Positions 7,829 to 16,248 of a stretch of DNA of 64,000 bases are shown piece by piece (position 1 is the first letter of the stretch; each line of letters opens with the position of its first letter). The notes below the pieces were generated by a model. The model saw nothing but the letters and a program-made list of their open reading frames with translations. It searched no databases and was not told the DNA's origin. A program made the translations under genes and the position numbers. Origin of the DNA: Hoeflea sp. 108 (GTDB lineage: Bacteria > Pseudomonadota > Alphaproteobacteria > Rhizobiales > Rhizobiaceae); assembly GCF_000372965.1 (NCBI RefSeq), contig NZ_KB890024.1, forward strand, positions 932,839 to 996,838, in the 5' to 3' direction.

Positions 7829-8962
7829 TCAGCCCTTCGCTGTCCGCTTGAGCTTCTTGGGATCGTCGAAGGGCAGCGACTGGGCGGTGGCCTTCACGGT
7901 GCCGCTGGCGTTGCGGATCTCGAGCGGGGTTCCGACGATGGCGCAGTCGACGTCGAGCCGGGCGATGCCCATCGACTTCTTCACCAGCGGCGAATACATC
8001 GCGCAGGTTACCACGCCGACCTTCTTGCCGTCGCGCCAGATCTCGGCGCCTTCGTCGGCGGCCTTGTCGCTGTCGAGCAGCACGCCGAAAATCTTGAAGC
8101 GCTCCTTGCCCTTTAGGCGGTAGTGCTCCTCGGCGCCACGGAAGCCGGTCTTGCCGGGGCTGACGGTGAAGTCGAGGCCGAGCTCCCACAGCGTGTCGCC
8201 GGGGCCTTCATTGGCGAAGGGATACTTCTGCGAGTTGTCGTAGGGGTAGAACAGGAGGTAGCTTTCGACGCGCAGCATGTCGAGCGTGGTGAAGCGCGTC
8301 GGGATGATGCCCATCGACTTGCCTTCGGCGACGATGGTGTCCCAGATTTTCGGCGCATCCTGGCCGCGGCAGAAGATCTCGTAGCCGCGCTCGCCGGTGT
8401 AGCCGGTGCGCGAGATCATGACGGGCAGGCCGAACAGCTGGGTCTGCATGTGGTGGAAGTAGTTGAGGTCGCGGATACCGGGCACGTGCTTGGCGAGGTA
8501 GTCGACCGCGAGCGGGCCCTGCAGCGACAGGTCGTGCAGATTGTCGTCGAAGCGCACCGAGACGTCGCGGCCGATCGAGGCGCGGGTCAGCTCCTCATGG
8601 CCCGATCCCGAGCCGTGCACGACCATCCAGGAGTTGGTCGAGATGCGGTAGATGACGCAGTCGTCGGTGAACTTGCCGGCGTCGTTGAGCATGCAGGCAT
8701 AGACCGACTTGCCTGGATAGATCTTCTCGACGTCGCGGGTGGTGCAGAGGTCGATGAGGTGCGAGGCGTGCGCGCCGGTGATGTGGACCTTCTTGAGGCC
8801 CGACACGTCCATCAGGCCGGCCTTGGTGCGGATCGCCAGATACTCTTCGTCCGCGTCCTTGTCGTAGGACCAGGCCGTGCCCATGCCGCTCCAGTCTTCG
8901 AGCTTGGAGCCAAGGGCGCGGTGGCGGTCGGCCAGGGTCGAGAAACGCCAAGAAGCTGTCAT
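7829..8962 (-). CDS. GcvT-like tetrahydrofolate-dependent aminomethyltransferase
   Basis: 377-aa GcvT/DmdA-family folate enzyme; conserved stretches include GLMDVSGLKKVHITGAHA near residue 49, VMISRTGYTGERGYEIFC near 181 and LDMLRVESYLLFY near 226. No other glycine-cleavage gene is near and it heads the dmm-type operon, so it more likely captures a one-carbon unit from amine demethylation as 5,10-methylene-tetrahydrofolate than works in glycine cleavage. That role is inferred. A GGAGGAG ribosome site precedes the ATG. A second GcvT-like domain of the island is the C-terminal part of tdm. Confidence 0.82.
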   Translation of the reverse strand: MTASWRFSTLADRHRALGSKLEDWSGMGTAWSYDKDADEEYLAIRTKAGLMDVSGLKKVHITGAHASHLIDLCTTRDVEKIYPGKSVYACMLNDAGKFTDDCVIYRISTNSWMVVHGSGSGHEELTRASIGRDVSVRFDDNLHDLSLQGPLAVDYLAKHVPGIRDLNYFHHMQTQLFGLPVMISRTGYTGERGYEIFCRGQDAPKIWDTIVAEGKSMGIIPTRFTTLDMLRVESYLLFYPYDNSQKYPFANEGPGDTLWELGLDFTVSPGKTGFRGAEEHYRLKGKERFKIFGVLLDSDKAADEGAEIWRDGKKVGVVTCAMYSPLVKKSMGIARLDVDCAIVGTPLEIRNASGTVKATAQSLPFDDPKKLKRTAKG

Positions 8963-9218
8963 CGGTAATTCTCCTCCGTTTGTTCCACTCCGCCTATGTT
9001 GGCGATCCTGCCTTCAGGCGGACATTGTTGGGGACATATTGAACCGAAACTTGCCCCCAGGGCAATATCCAAGTGCAAGAAATTTTACTTACAGGCAACT
9101 TTTCTTGGGCTGGTTTTGCTTGGCTCGACTATCGGCGCAGCGCAGGCAGGAGACGCCGTACCTTCGGCGGGAACGGCAGAAGAGATCGGCACGAGGTGCC
9201 CGCCAACGATGCCGTTGG
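8963..9218 (-). promoter_or_regulatory. Upstream control region of the dmm-type operon
   Basis: Non-coding region before the GcvT-like gene; no convincing open frame in the whole 446-nt gap 8963-9408. It holds CAAGAAATTTTAC at 9076-9088, matching the site at the XRE-cupin gene, and then ACAGGCAA at 9091-9098, also found in the tdm control region. A short inverted repeat TTGCCC-cca-GGGCAA lies at 9051-9065. I could not place a convincing sigma70 promoter. No glycine riboswitch is apparent. Confidence 0.5.
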
Positions 9219-9250
9219 AAAAAAAAGGGCCTGGCACAAGGTGCCAGGCC
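9219..9250 (-). terminator. Rho-independent terminator after fhs
   Basis: Perfect 10-bp stem GGCCTGGCAC/GTGCCAGGCC (9228-9237 with 9241-9250) with a 3-nt loop, followed on the minus strand by C and eight T (9219-9226). It lies about 160 nt beyond the fhs stop and insulates the dmm operon from folD-fhs transcription. Confidence 0.85.
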
Positions 9251-9408
9251 TTGAAGGGCGCTCCAGGCCTGGGGGACAGGTGGGTGGGGAGGAGCGCCTT
9301 GGGAGAGTGAAGCTCGCTTCGGAGTGCCGCGAGCCTTGGTGACGCGCGGCATTCCCAGTCATTTGACCCTTTCCGAAGATCGAAATCGTTCGTCGGGCCG
9401 ATCGGTTC

Positions 9409-11088
9409 TCAGAACAGGCCTTCGATCTGTCCCTGTTCGTTGAGGAAGATCTTTTCCGATGACGGCGCCTTTGGCAGGCCCGGCATGGTCATGATCTCAC
9501 CGCAGATGGCGACGACGAAGCCGGCGCCGGCCGACAGCCTGACCTCACGCACCGGCACCACATGGTCGACGGGGGCGCCGCGCAGGTTGGGGTCGGTCGA
9601 GAATGAGTACTGCGTCTTGGCCATGCACACCGGCAGGTTGCCGTAACCCGCCTGTTCCCACGCATGCAGCTGGTCGCGCACGCTCTTGTCGGCGATCGCC
9701 TGCGAGCCGCGGTAGATGCGCTTGACGATGGTGTCGATCTTGTCGAACAGCTTCATGTCGTCGGGGTAGAGCGGGGCGAACTGCGAGACGCCGCTTTCGG
9801 CCAGGCTGACCACCTTCTTGGCGAGATCCTCGATGCCGGCCGAACCCTTGGCCCAATGCTGGCACAGGATCGCCTCTTCGCCCATCTTGGCGACATAGTC
9901 CTTCATCGCCGCAATCTCGGCGTCGGTGTCGGAATAGAAGTGGTTGATGGCGACCACCGCCGGCACGCCGAACTGGCGGACGTTTTCGATGTGGCGGCCG
10001 AGATTGGCGCAGCCGCGCTTGACCGCCTCGACGTCCTCCTTGCCGAGGTCTTCCTTCTTGACGCCGCCATTCATCTTCATGGCGCGCACGGTGGCGACGA
10101 TGACGGCGGCTGCCGGCTTCAGGCCCGCCTTGCGGCACTTGATGTCGAAGAACTTCTCGGCGCCGAGATCAGCGCCGAAGCCGGCTTCGGTGACGACATA
10201 GTCGGCAAGCTTCAGCGCGGTGGTGGTGGCGACCACCGAGTTGCAGCCATGGGCGATGTTGGCGAAGGGGCCGCCATGGACGAAGGCCGGGTTGTTTTCC
10301 AGCGTCTGCACCAGGTTCGGCTGCACGGCGTCCTTCAGAAGCACGGCCATGGCGCCGTCGGCCTTGAGGTCGCGGGCATAGACGGCACTCTTGTCGCGGC
10401 GATAGGCGACGATGATGTCGCCGAGGCGCTTTTCGAGATCCTTGAGGTCGGTGGCCAGGCACAGGATCGCCATGACTTCGGAAGCAACCGTGATGTCGAA
10501 GCCGGCTTCACGCGGAAAACCGTTGGCGACGCCGCCGAGCGAGCAGTTGATCTCGCGCAGCGCCCGGTCGTTCATGTCCATGACGCGGCGCCAGACGACG
10601 CGGCGGGTGTCGATGTTAAGCTCGTTGCCCCAGTAGATGTGGTTGTCGATCAGCGCCGATAAAAGATTGTGGGCGGTGGTGATGGCGTGGAAGTCGCCGG
10701 TGAAGTGGAGGTTCATGTCCTCCATCGGCACGACCTGGGCATAACCGCCGCCGGCGGCACCGCCCTTGACGCCGAAGTTCGGCCCGAGCGAGGCTTCGCG
10801 GATACAGACGATCGCCTTCTTGCCGATGCGGTTCAAGCCGTCGCCCAAGCCTACCGTGGTCGTGGTCTTGCCTTCGCCGGCCGGCGTCGGGTTGATGGCG
10901 GTGACCAGGATCAGCTTGCCGTCCTTGTTCTTGCGCGCATCGGCGATGAACTCGGCCGAGATCTTTGCCTTGTCATGGCCATAAGGCAGCAAATGCTCGT
11001 TCGGAATACCGATCTTCGCACCGATCTCCTGGATCGGCTTCTTCTTCGCGCCACGCGCAATCTGGATATCGGTCTTGAATTCGGCCAT
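9409..11088 (-). CDS. fhs: Formate-tetrahydrofolate ligase
   Basis: 559-aa Fhs, the family's usual length. Interconverts formate + ATP + tetrahydrofolate and 10-formyl-tetrahydrofolate; in methylated-amine users it can run toward formate with ATP gain. Seen: N-terminal KKKPIQEIGAKIGIP, ATP-binding loop TPAGEGKTTTTVGLG near residue 68, REASLGPNFGVKGGAAGGG near 97 and EAGFGADLGAEKFFDIKCR near 299. It follows folD by 56 nt in the same direction, so the two form a C1-oxidation operon ending at the terminator near 9219. Confidence 0.96.
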   Translation of the reverse strand: MAEFKTDIQIARGAKKKPIQEIGAKIGIPNEHLLPYGHDKAKISAEFIADARKNKDGKLILVTAINPTPAGEGKTTTTVGLGDGLNRIGKKAIVCIREASLGPNFGVKGGAAGGGYAQVVPMEDMNLHFTGDFHAITTAHNLLSALIDNHIYWGNELNIDTRRVVWRRVMDMNDRALREINCSLGGVANGFPREAGFDITVASEVMAILCLATDLKDLEKRLGDIIVAYRRDKSAVYARDLKADGAMAVLLKDAVQPNLVQTLENNPAFVHGGPFANIAHGCNSVVATTTALKLADYVVTEAGFGADLGAEKFFDIKCRKAGLKPAAAVIVATVRAMKMNGGVKKEDLGKEDVEAVKRGCANLGRHIENVRQFGVPAVVAINHFYSDTDAEIAAMKDYVAKMGEEAILCQHWAKGSAGIEDLAKKVVSLAESGVSQFAPLYPDDMKLFDKIDTIVKRIYRGSQAIADKSVRDQLHAWEQAGYGNLPVCMAKTQYSFSTDPNLRGAPVDHVVPVREVRLSAGAGFVVAICGEIMTMPGLPKAPSSEKIFLNEQGQIEGLF

Positions 11089-11144
11089 GACTCTCTTCCC
11101 TTGAGTTTGGTTCGATTTTCCAGGGCGCCCGACGGCGCCCGAAA

Positions 11145-12035
11145 CTAGAAGCGCGGTGCCGCCTTGTTTGCCGCGCGATAGGCTGAGGTGACAGTGTTGG
11201 CCATCAGCAGCGCGATCGTCATCGGCCCGACACCGCCGGGTACCGGCGTGATCGCGCCGGCCTGTTCGGCTGCACTCGCATAGTCGACGTCACCGACCAG
11301 CTTCGATTTGCCGTTGGCGCCTTCGCTGCGGTTGATGCCTACATCGATGACGGTGGCGCCCGGCTTGACCCAGTCGCCCTTGATCATCTCGGGACGGCCA
11401 ACGGCTGCGACCAGGATATCGGCCGTGCGGCACAGCGCCGGCAGGTCCTTGGTGCGACTGTGGGCGATGGTGACGGTGGCATTGGCGTTGAGCAGAAGGT
11501 TGGCCATCGGCTTGCCGACGATGTTGGAGCGGCCGACGACGACGGCGCTGAGACCCGAGAGGTCGCCGCCGAGCGCGCGCTCGATCAAGAGCATCGAGCC
11601 GGCGGGCGTGCAGGGCACGAAGGCGGTGTCGAGTTCGCCGGTGCCGAGCTTGCCGACATTGGTGAAATGGAAGCCGTCGACATCCTTGTCGGCCGAGATC
11701 GTCTGGATGATCTTGCCGGCGTCGATGTGGTCGGGCAGGGGCAGCTGCACCAGGATACCATGGATCGCCGGATCGGCGTTGAGCTTGCGGATCAGCGCGA
11801 CTAGGTCGGCCTCGGTGGTCTCAGCCGGCAATGCATGCTCGACCGAATGGAAGCCGCACTCCTTGGCCTTCTTACCCTTGGAGGAAACATAGACCTGGCT
11901 GGCAGGGTCGTGGCCGACGATGACGACCGCGATGCCAGGAACCACGCCCGTCTCGGCGATCAGCGTTTCGGCTGCTGTCCGGACCTTGGCCACCACATCG
12001 GCGGCAACTGCCTTGCCATCGATTACCGTCGTCAT
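11145..12035 (-). CDS. folD: Methylenetetrahydrofolate dehydrogenase/methenyltetrahydrofolate cyclohydrolase
   Basis: 296-aa bifunctional FolD, oxidising 5,10-methylene-THF with NADP+ and hydrolysing the product to 10-formyl-THF. Seen: YVSSKGKKAKECG near residue 52 with the catalytic lysine, ILVQLPLPDHID near 95, DVDGFHFTNVGKL near 120, VVVGRSNIVGKPMA near 160 and PVPGGVGPMTIALLM near 266. ATG at 12035 has GAGGAAG upstream. With Fhs it links methylene-THF from amine demethylation to formate. It is transcribed from its own predicted promoter, not with the permeases, from which a terminator separates it. Confidence 0.95.
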   Translation of the reverse strand: MTTVIDGKAVAADVVAKVRTAAETLIAETGVVPGIAVVIVGHDPASQVYVSSKGKKAKECGFHSVEHALPAETTEADLVALIRKLNADPAIHGILVQLPLPDHIDAGKIIQTISADKDVDGFHFTNVGKLGTGELDTAFVPCTPAGSMLLIERALGGDLSGLSAVVVGRSNIVGKPMANLLLNANATVTIAHSRTKDLPALCRTADILVAAVGRPEMIKGDWVKPGATVIDVGINRSEGANGKSKLVGDVDYASAAEQAGAITPVPGGVGPMTIALLMANTVTSAYRAANKAAPRF

Positions 12036-12147
12036 GCTGTGCACTTCCTCCCAGGCAAGCGCGATCATTCCTACGGCAGATACCGCAGGTTTCCAGCTCC
12101 GGATACAACACCCGGCCCGCTTTTCGCGCTGAATTTTCCCGTCTGAA

Positions 12148-12177
12148 TCTATAGCAGGCGGCATGCCTGAAAGTCAA
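12148..12177 (-). promoter_or_regulatory. Predicted sigma70 promoter of folD-fhs with internal dyad
   Basis: On the minus strand TTGACT (12172-12177) and TATAGA (12148-12153) are 18 nt apart. The spacer contains the dyad CAGGC-N5-GCCTG (12155-12169), a possible operator. Farther upstream an inverted repeat AATGCAAA/TTTGCATT (12182-12189 and 12218-12225) lies where an activator could bind. The leader to the folD ATG is about 105 nt. Elements are seen; function is inferred. Confidence 0.6.
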
Positions 12178-12259
12178 CCTTAATGCAAAAATCTTTCATG
12201 AAGAGAAATATCGGCGATTTGCATTCCGGAGAGTGAAGTCGCGCGACGAGCGTTGCCTC

Positions 12260-12290
12260 AAAAGCAAAAGGCCGGCGTGCGCCGGCCTCT
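12260..12290 (-). terminator. Rho-independent terminator after the first APC permease gene
   Basis: GC-rich stem GGCCGGCG/CGCCGGCC (12270-12277 with 12280-12287), followed on the minus strand by TTTTGCTTTTG. It lies 24 nt after the stop of the permease at 12314 and ends the permease operon before folD. Confidence 0.8.
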
Positions 12291-12313
12291 GCCTGTATCT
12301 CATTTAGCTCCGC

Positions 12314-14026
12314 TCAGATGACGAAGAACCAGTTGGCGAGCAGCACCACCGCGACGCCCGCGATCAGCGTCAGATAGGGCAGGATGCCGGCCTTGCGGTT
12401 CTTCAAATCCTCCTGGCTGATGCCGAGGTCGTCGAGCATGTGCACAGGGAACTTGCCGCCGTCTTGGACATAGTGGCGGTAGCAGAACACCGGGATGATG
12501 AGGGCGGCGGCAATGAAGCCGGCCCACAGGGCCCAGGGGTTCCACACCTTGGCGCCGGCACCCATGAACATGGCGTTGACGTAGGAAAGCAGGGCGCCGA
12601 CGGCGATCAGGATCGTCGGTGCCTTCCACGGCCGCTTGATGTGGCCGTTGTCGATGCGGTGGATCCAGCCTGAATTCAGGTTGAGGAAGTTGAAGATGAT
12701 GTAGCCGCAGTTCGACACCGACAGCACGAAGAAGAAGCTGGTGGCGTCCGCGGCGGCGACTGCAAGCAGGAAAACGTTGAAGATCAGGTCAGTCCACATC
12801 GCGCGGGTGGGCGCGCCGTGGCCGTTGACGTGGCTGAGGTAACGCGGCAGCCAGCCGTCGACCGAGCCCTGGTACAGGGTGCGCGACGAACCGGCCATGG
12901 CCGTCATGATCGACAGCATCAGCGCCATGATCATCAGCATCACCATGATCGAGGTGACGAAGCCCGCGCCGCCGACCATCTTGGCCATGGCTTCGGCAAC
13001 GCCCGAACCGTCGACAATGGGGGTTGCCAGCATGCCGTTGAGGCCGAGCACGCCCTGGAAGGTGAAGGGCACCAGCGTGTAGAGCGCTAGGCAGAGCAGG
13101 CCCGAGTAGAAGATCGCCCGCACCGTATCGCGGCCGGGGTTCTTGAACTCCGAGGTGTAGCAGATGGCCGTTTCGAAGGCGTAGGCCGACCATGCCGCGA
13201 TGAACATGCCGCCGAAGGCAAGGGTCCAGCCGGCGACGTTCCACGAGCCGGGTTCGGGCGCGTAGGCGGCGGCGAGCGGCACCAGCGGCGAGTAGTTCGC
13301 CCAGTTAATCTGGCCGGTGATGATCGGAACGACGCCGACGATCAGCATCGGCACGATGACGATCAGGCCGATGTACTTCTGCACATTGGCGGTGCCGAGG
13401 ATGCCGCGGTGCTGGATGGCGAAAGTCACCAGCATCAGGATCACGCCGATGAAGAACACGGAGTTGAGCGAGAAGCTGACCGGGCCGAGCGAGCCGTGAT
13501 AAAGCGTCCAGGTGCGGATCGCCGGCGTGGCGGCGGCGCTCAGCACCGCGATGGCGTCAGCCGCTGCCTTGCCGGCATTGGCCGGATCTGCGAGCCATGC
13601 GACGACTTCGGGCGAGGTGTCGGTGAAGCCGGGGATAGGGGCCAGGGCGTTGAGGATGTAAGCGGCCGCGATCGAGCAGCCGAGGGACAGCACAGGCGTC
13701 CAGGCGAGCCAGTTGCACCACACCGACAGCGGCGCGATGAACTTGGAATAGCGCAGCCATGCGGTGGCGCCATAGACCGAGGCGCCGCCCGACTTGGACG
13801 GGAACAGGCCGGCGATCTCGGCATAGGTGAAGGACTGGATCAGGCCGAGAATGATCGAGGCGGTCCAGATCAGGAAGGCGATGTTGCCGGTGGTTCCGGC
13901 GATGCCGCCGATGGAAAACAGCACCAGAGCCGGCACGCCGCTGGCGACCCAGAAGGCGCCGCGCCAGTCGATTGTTCTGTGAAGGCCGTCGCCGGCCTCT
14001 GCGGTTGTCATTGTTGTTGCGCTCAT
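12314..14026 (-). CDS. APC-superfamily permease (copy 1), putative methylated-amine importer
   Basis: 570-aa inner-membrane protein with about 12-14 predicted helices, of the amino acid/polyamine/organocation type: WVASGVPALVLFSIGGIAGT near residue 26, SFTYAEIAGLFPSKSGGASV near 65 and AYAFETAICYTSEFKNPGRD near 279. It is a tandem paralogue of the next gene upstream; almost the whole length aligns, with divergence near residues 130-190. Position between folD-fhs and tmm suggests import of trimethylamine, TMAO or dimethylamine. The substrate is inferred from context alone. Confidence 0.85.
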   Translation of the reverse strand: MSATTMTTAEAGDGLHRTIDWRGAFWVASGVPALVLFSIGGIAGTTGNIAFLIWTASIILGLIQSFTYAEIAGLFPSKSGGASVYGATAWLRYSKFIAPLSVWCNWLAWTPVLSLGCSIAAAYILNALAPIPGFTDTSPEVVAWLADPANAGKAAADAIAVLSAAATPAIRTWTLYHGSLGPVSFSLNSVFFIGVILMLVTFAIQHRGILGTANVQKYIGLIVIVPMLIVGVVPIITGQINWANYSPLVPLAAAYAPEPGSWNVAGWTLAFGGMFIAAWSAYAFETAICYTSEFKNPGRDTVRAIFYSGLLCLALYTLVPFTFQGVLGLNGMLATPIVDGSGVAEAMAKMVGGAGFVTSIMVMLMIMALMLSIMTAMAGSSRTLYQGSVDGWLPRYLSHVNGHGAPTRAMWTDLIFNVFLLAVAAADATSFFFVLSVSNCGYIIFNFLNLNSGWIHRIDNGHIKRPWKAPTILIAVGALLSYVNAMFMGAGAKVWNPWALWAGFIAAALIIPVFCYRHYVQDGGKFPVHMLDDLGISQEDLKNRKAGILPYLTLIAGVAVVLLANWFFVI

Positions 14027-14104
14027 TTCAGTTCCCCGACTTGGTCGAAAGGTCCCGCGCCTTTCGACACGGGACCGTTTGGGTTTGTTGTTGGGTCCGG
14101 CGTG

Positions 14105-15814
14105 TCAGAGCACGAAGAACCAGTTGGCAATCAGCACCACCGCAAGACCGGCGATCAGTGTCACATAGGGCAGGATTCCCGCCTTCTTGCGGTTCAGGTC
14201 GGCCTCGTTCATGCCGAGGTCCTCGAGCATGTGATCCGGGAACTTGCCGCCGTCTTGGATGTAGTGGCGGAAGCAGAACACCGGCAGGATCAGCGCGACG
14301 GTGAACAGGCCTGCCCACAGCGCCATCGGGTTCCACACCTTGGCGCCCGCGCCCATGAAGACGGCGTTGACGAAGGCAAAGATGGTGCCGGCTGCGAGCA
14401 GCCAGGTCGGGGCCTTCCACGGCCGGTGGATGTGGCCGTTGTCGAGACGATGGATCCAGCCGGCATTGAGATTGAGGAAATTGAAGATGATGTAGCCGCA
14501 GTTTGCGACGGCCAGGATGAAGAAGAAGCTGGTGGCGTCGGTGGAGGCGATCGCCAGCAGGCAGAGGTTGAAGATCAGGTCGGTCCACATGGCGCGGGTG
14601 GGCGCGCCGTGCTCGTTGACATGGCTTAGGTAGCGCGGCAGCCAGCCGTCGAGCGAACCCTGGTAGAGAGTGCGCGACGAACCGGCCATTGCCGTCATGA
14701 TGGCCAGCAGCAGCGCCAGGATCATCAGCATGACGAGAAGCGTCTTCACCAGGCCGCCGCCGCCGACCATGGTGGCCATGGCGTCGGCGACGCCCGAGCC
14801 GTCGACGATCGGCGTTGCCAGCATGCCGCTGATGCCGAGCACGCCCTGGAAGGTGAACGGCACCAGGATGTAGAGCAGCATGCACAGCAGGCCGGAGTAG
14901 AAGATCGCCTTGAACGTGTCGGTGGCCGGGTTCTTGAACTCGCGGGTGTAGCAGACTGCGGTCTCGAAGCCGTAGGTCGACCAGGCCGCGATGAACATGC
15001 CGCCCAGCGCCAGCGTCCAGCCGGCGACGTTCCAAGAGCCGGGCTCGGGCGCATAGGCAGCAGCCAGCGGCACCAGCGGTGAATAGTTGTCCCAGTTGAT
15101 CTGGCCCGTGATGATCGGGACGATGCCGACGATCAAAAGCGGCACGATGACCAGCAGGCCGACGACCTTCTGCACATTGGCGGTGCCGAGGATACCCCGA
15201 TGCTGGATGGCAAAGGTCATCAGCATCAGGATCGCGCCGATCCAGAAGGTGGCGTTGAGCGAGAAACCGACCGGACCCAGCGTGTGGCTGTAGAGCGTCC
15301 AGGTACGGATGCCGGGAGTTGCTGCCGTGGTGACGGCGGCGACGGCGTCGGCAGCACTCGTGCCGACATTGGCTGCCATGTACTGCAGCACCTCGGGCGA
15401 GGTTTCGGTGAAGCCGGGGATCGGCGCCAGCGCGTTGAGGATGTAGGCGGCGGCGATGGTGCAGCCAAGCGACAGCACCGGCGTCCAGGCGAACCAGTTG
15501 CACCATACCGACAGCGGCGCGATGAACTTGGAATAGCGCAGCCAGGCAGTCGCGCCATAGACCGAGGCGCCGCCCGACTTGTTGGGGAACAGCCCCGCGA
15601 TCTCGGCATAGGTGAACGACTGGATGAAGCCCATGATGATGGACAGCGTCCAGATCAGGAAGGCGATGTTGCCTGTCGTGCCGGCGATGCCGCCGATGGA
15701 AAACAGGACAAGCGGCGGCACGCCGCTGGCAACCCAGAAGGCGCCTCGCCAGTCGATTGTTCGATGCAGTTGCCCGGCGGATTCCGCCGTGCTGACATCA
15801 GTTACAGCGCTCAT
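14105..15814 (-). CDS. APC-superfamily permease (copy 2), putative methylated-amine importer
   Basis: 569-aa paralogue of the preceding permease, with the same helix pattern and near-identical N-terminus (TIDWRGAFWVASGVPPLVLF) and C-terminus (IAGLAVVLIANWFFVL). It is first in a two-gene operon with 78 nt between the genes. That gap contains a weak inverted repeat (GGTCCCG/CGGGACC, 14051-14076) without a T tract. The two copies may differ in substrate (for example TMA against DMA) or simply raise dosage. Which is not visible in the sequence. Confidence 0.85.
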   Translation of the reverse strand: MSAVTDVSTAESAGQLHRTIDWRGAFWVASGVPPLVLFSIGGIAGTTGNIAFLIWTLSIIMGFIQSFTYAEIAGLFPNKSGGASVYGATAWLRYSKFIAPLSVWCNWFAWTPVLSLGCTIAAAYILNALAPIPGFTETSPEVLQYMAANVGTSAADAVAAVTTAATPGIRTWTLYSHTLGPVGFSLNATFWIGAILMLMTFAIQHRGILGTANVQKVVGLLVIVPLLIVGIVPIITGQINWDNYSPLVPLAAAYAPEPGSWNVAGWTLALGGMFIAAWSTYGFETAVCYTREFKNPATDTFKAIFYSGLLCMLLYILVPFTFQGVLGISGMLATPIVDGSGVADAMATMVGGGGLVKTLLVMLMILALLLAIMTAMAGSSRTLYQGSLDGWLPRYLSHVNEHGAPTRAMWTDLIFNLCLLAIASTDATSFFFILAVANCGYIIFNFLNLNAGWIHRLDNGHIHRPWKAPTWLLAAGTIFAFVNAVFMGAGAKVWNPMALWAGLFTVALILPVFCFRHYIQDGGKFPDHMLEDLGMNEADLNRKKAGILPYVTLIAGLAVVLIANWFFVL

Positions 15815-16248
15815 TGGTTCAATTCCCCATTTGGCTATAGGAGTGCCGTTCGCCCACGCCGACTTTCGGTTTCGTGGTACGCGAGCATTTTCCGCTTAGG
15901 CTTCTTTTTTTCCTCAAAGTGAAGTTTGTCCGAATCCGATGCGCCGTCAAGCCATTTTGTCGCACGGCTAATGGAAACATCGCGCAACGGAAGCTTGCCT
16001 GGATGATCGGCCAGTGGTGTCGTGCCTGCATGGACGAAATCACCCTACCCGAACGGGTGGGAGCGCCGGGCTTCAGCGGTTTTTCCGGTTCCAGACGCCT
16101 GTTCGGCGGCTAATTTGACGCATCCACTGGAATGAAAAATTAATTCATGATATGAATTGATCTCTATGGCCGTATCGGGAGGAATGATCGGCCTGAAATC
16201 AAGGACGTTTCGGCAAGAGGTGGGCGCGATAACATAGGCGGGAGGAAC
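15815..16248. promoter_or_regulatory. Divergent control region, permeases / LuxR-type regulator
   Basis: 434 nt without a convincing gene. It contains a perfect AT-rich palindrome AATTCAT-gat-ATGAATT (16142-16158), about 91 nt before the regulator ATG, with the 7-bp arms typical of LuxR/NarL-family dyads. A diverged copy of the island motif (AAAGTGAAGTTTG, 15916-15928) lies about 100 nt before the permease start. The regulator ATG is preceded by GGGAGGA. Binding proteins are inferred. Confidence 0.45.

Noticed and set aside
8963..9408. Glycine riboswitch before the GcvT-like gene
   Set aside because: Searched by eye because GcvT genes often have one; no tandem aptamer-like conserved blocks were seen.
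14051..14076. Inverted repeat GGTCCCG/CGGGACC between the two permeases
   Set aside because: Twelve-nt loop and no T tract on either strand, so not called a terminator; could be a weak mRNA structure.
14028..15506. 492-codon minus-strand frame
   Set aside because: Out-of-phase shadow of the second APC permease; composition is Arg/His-rich without domains.
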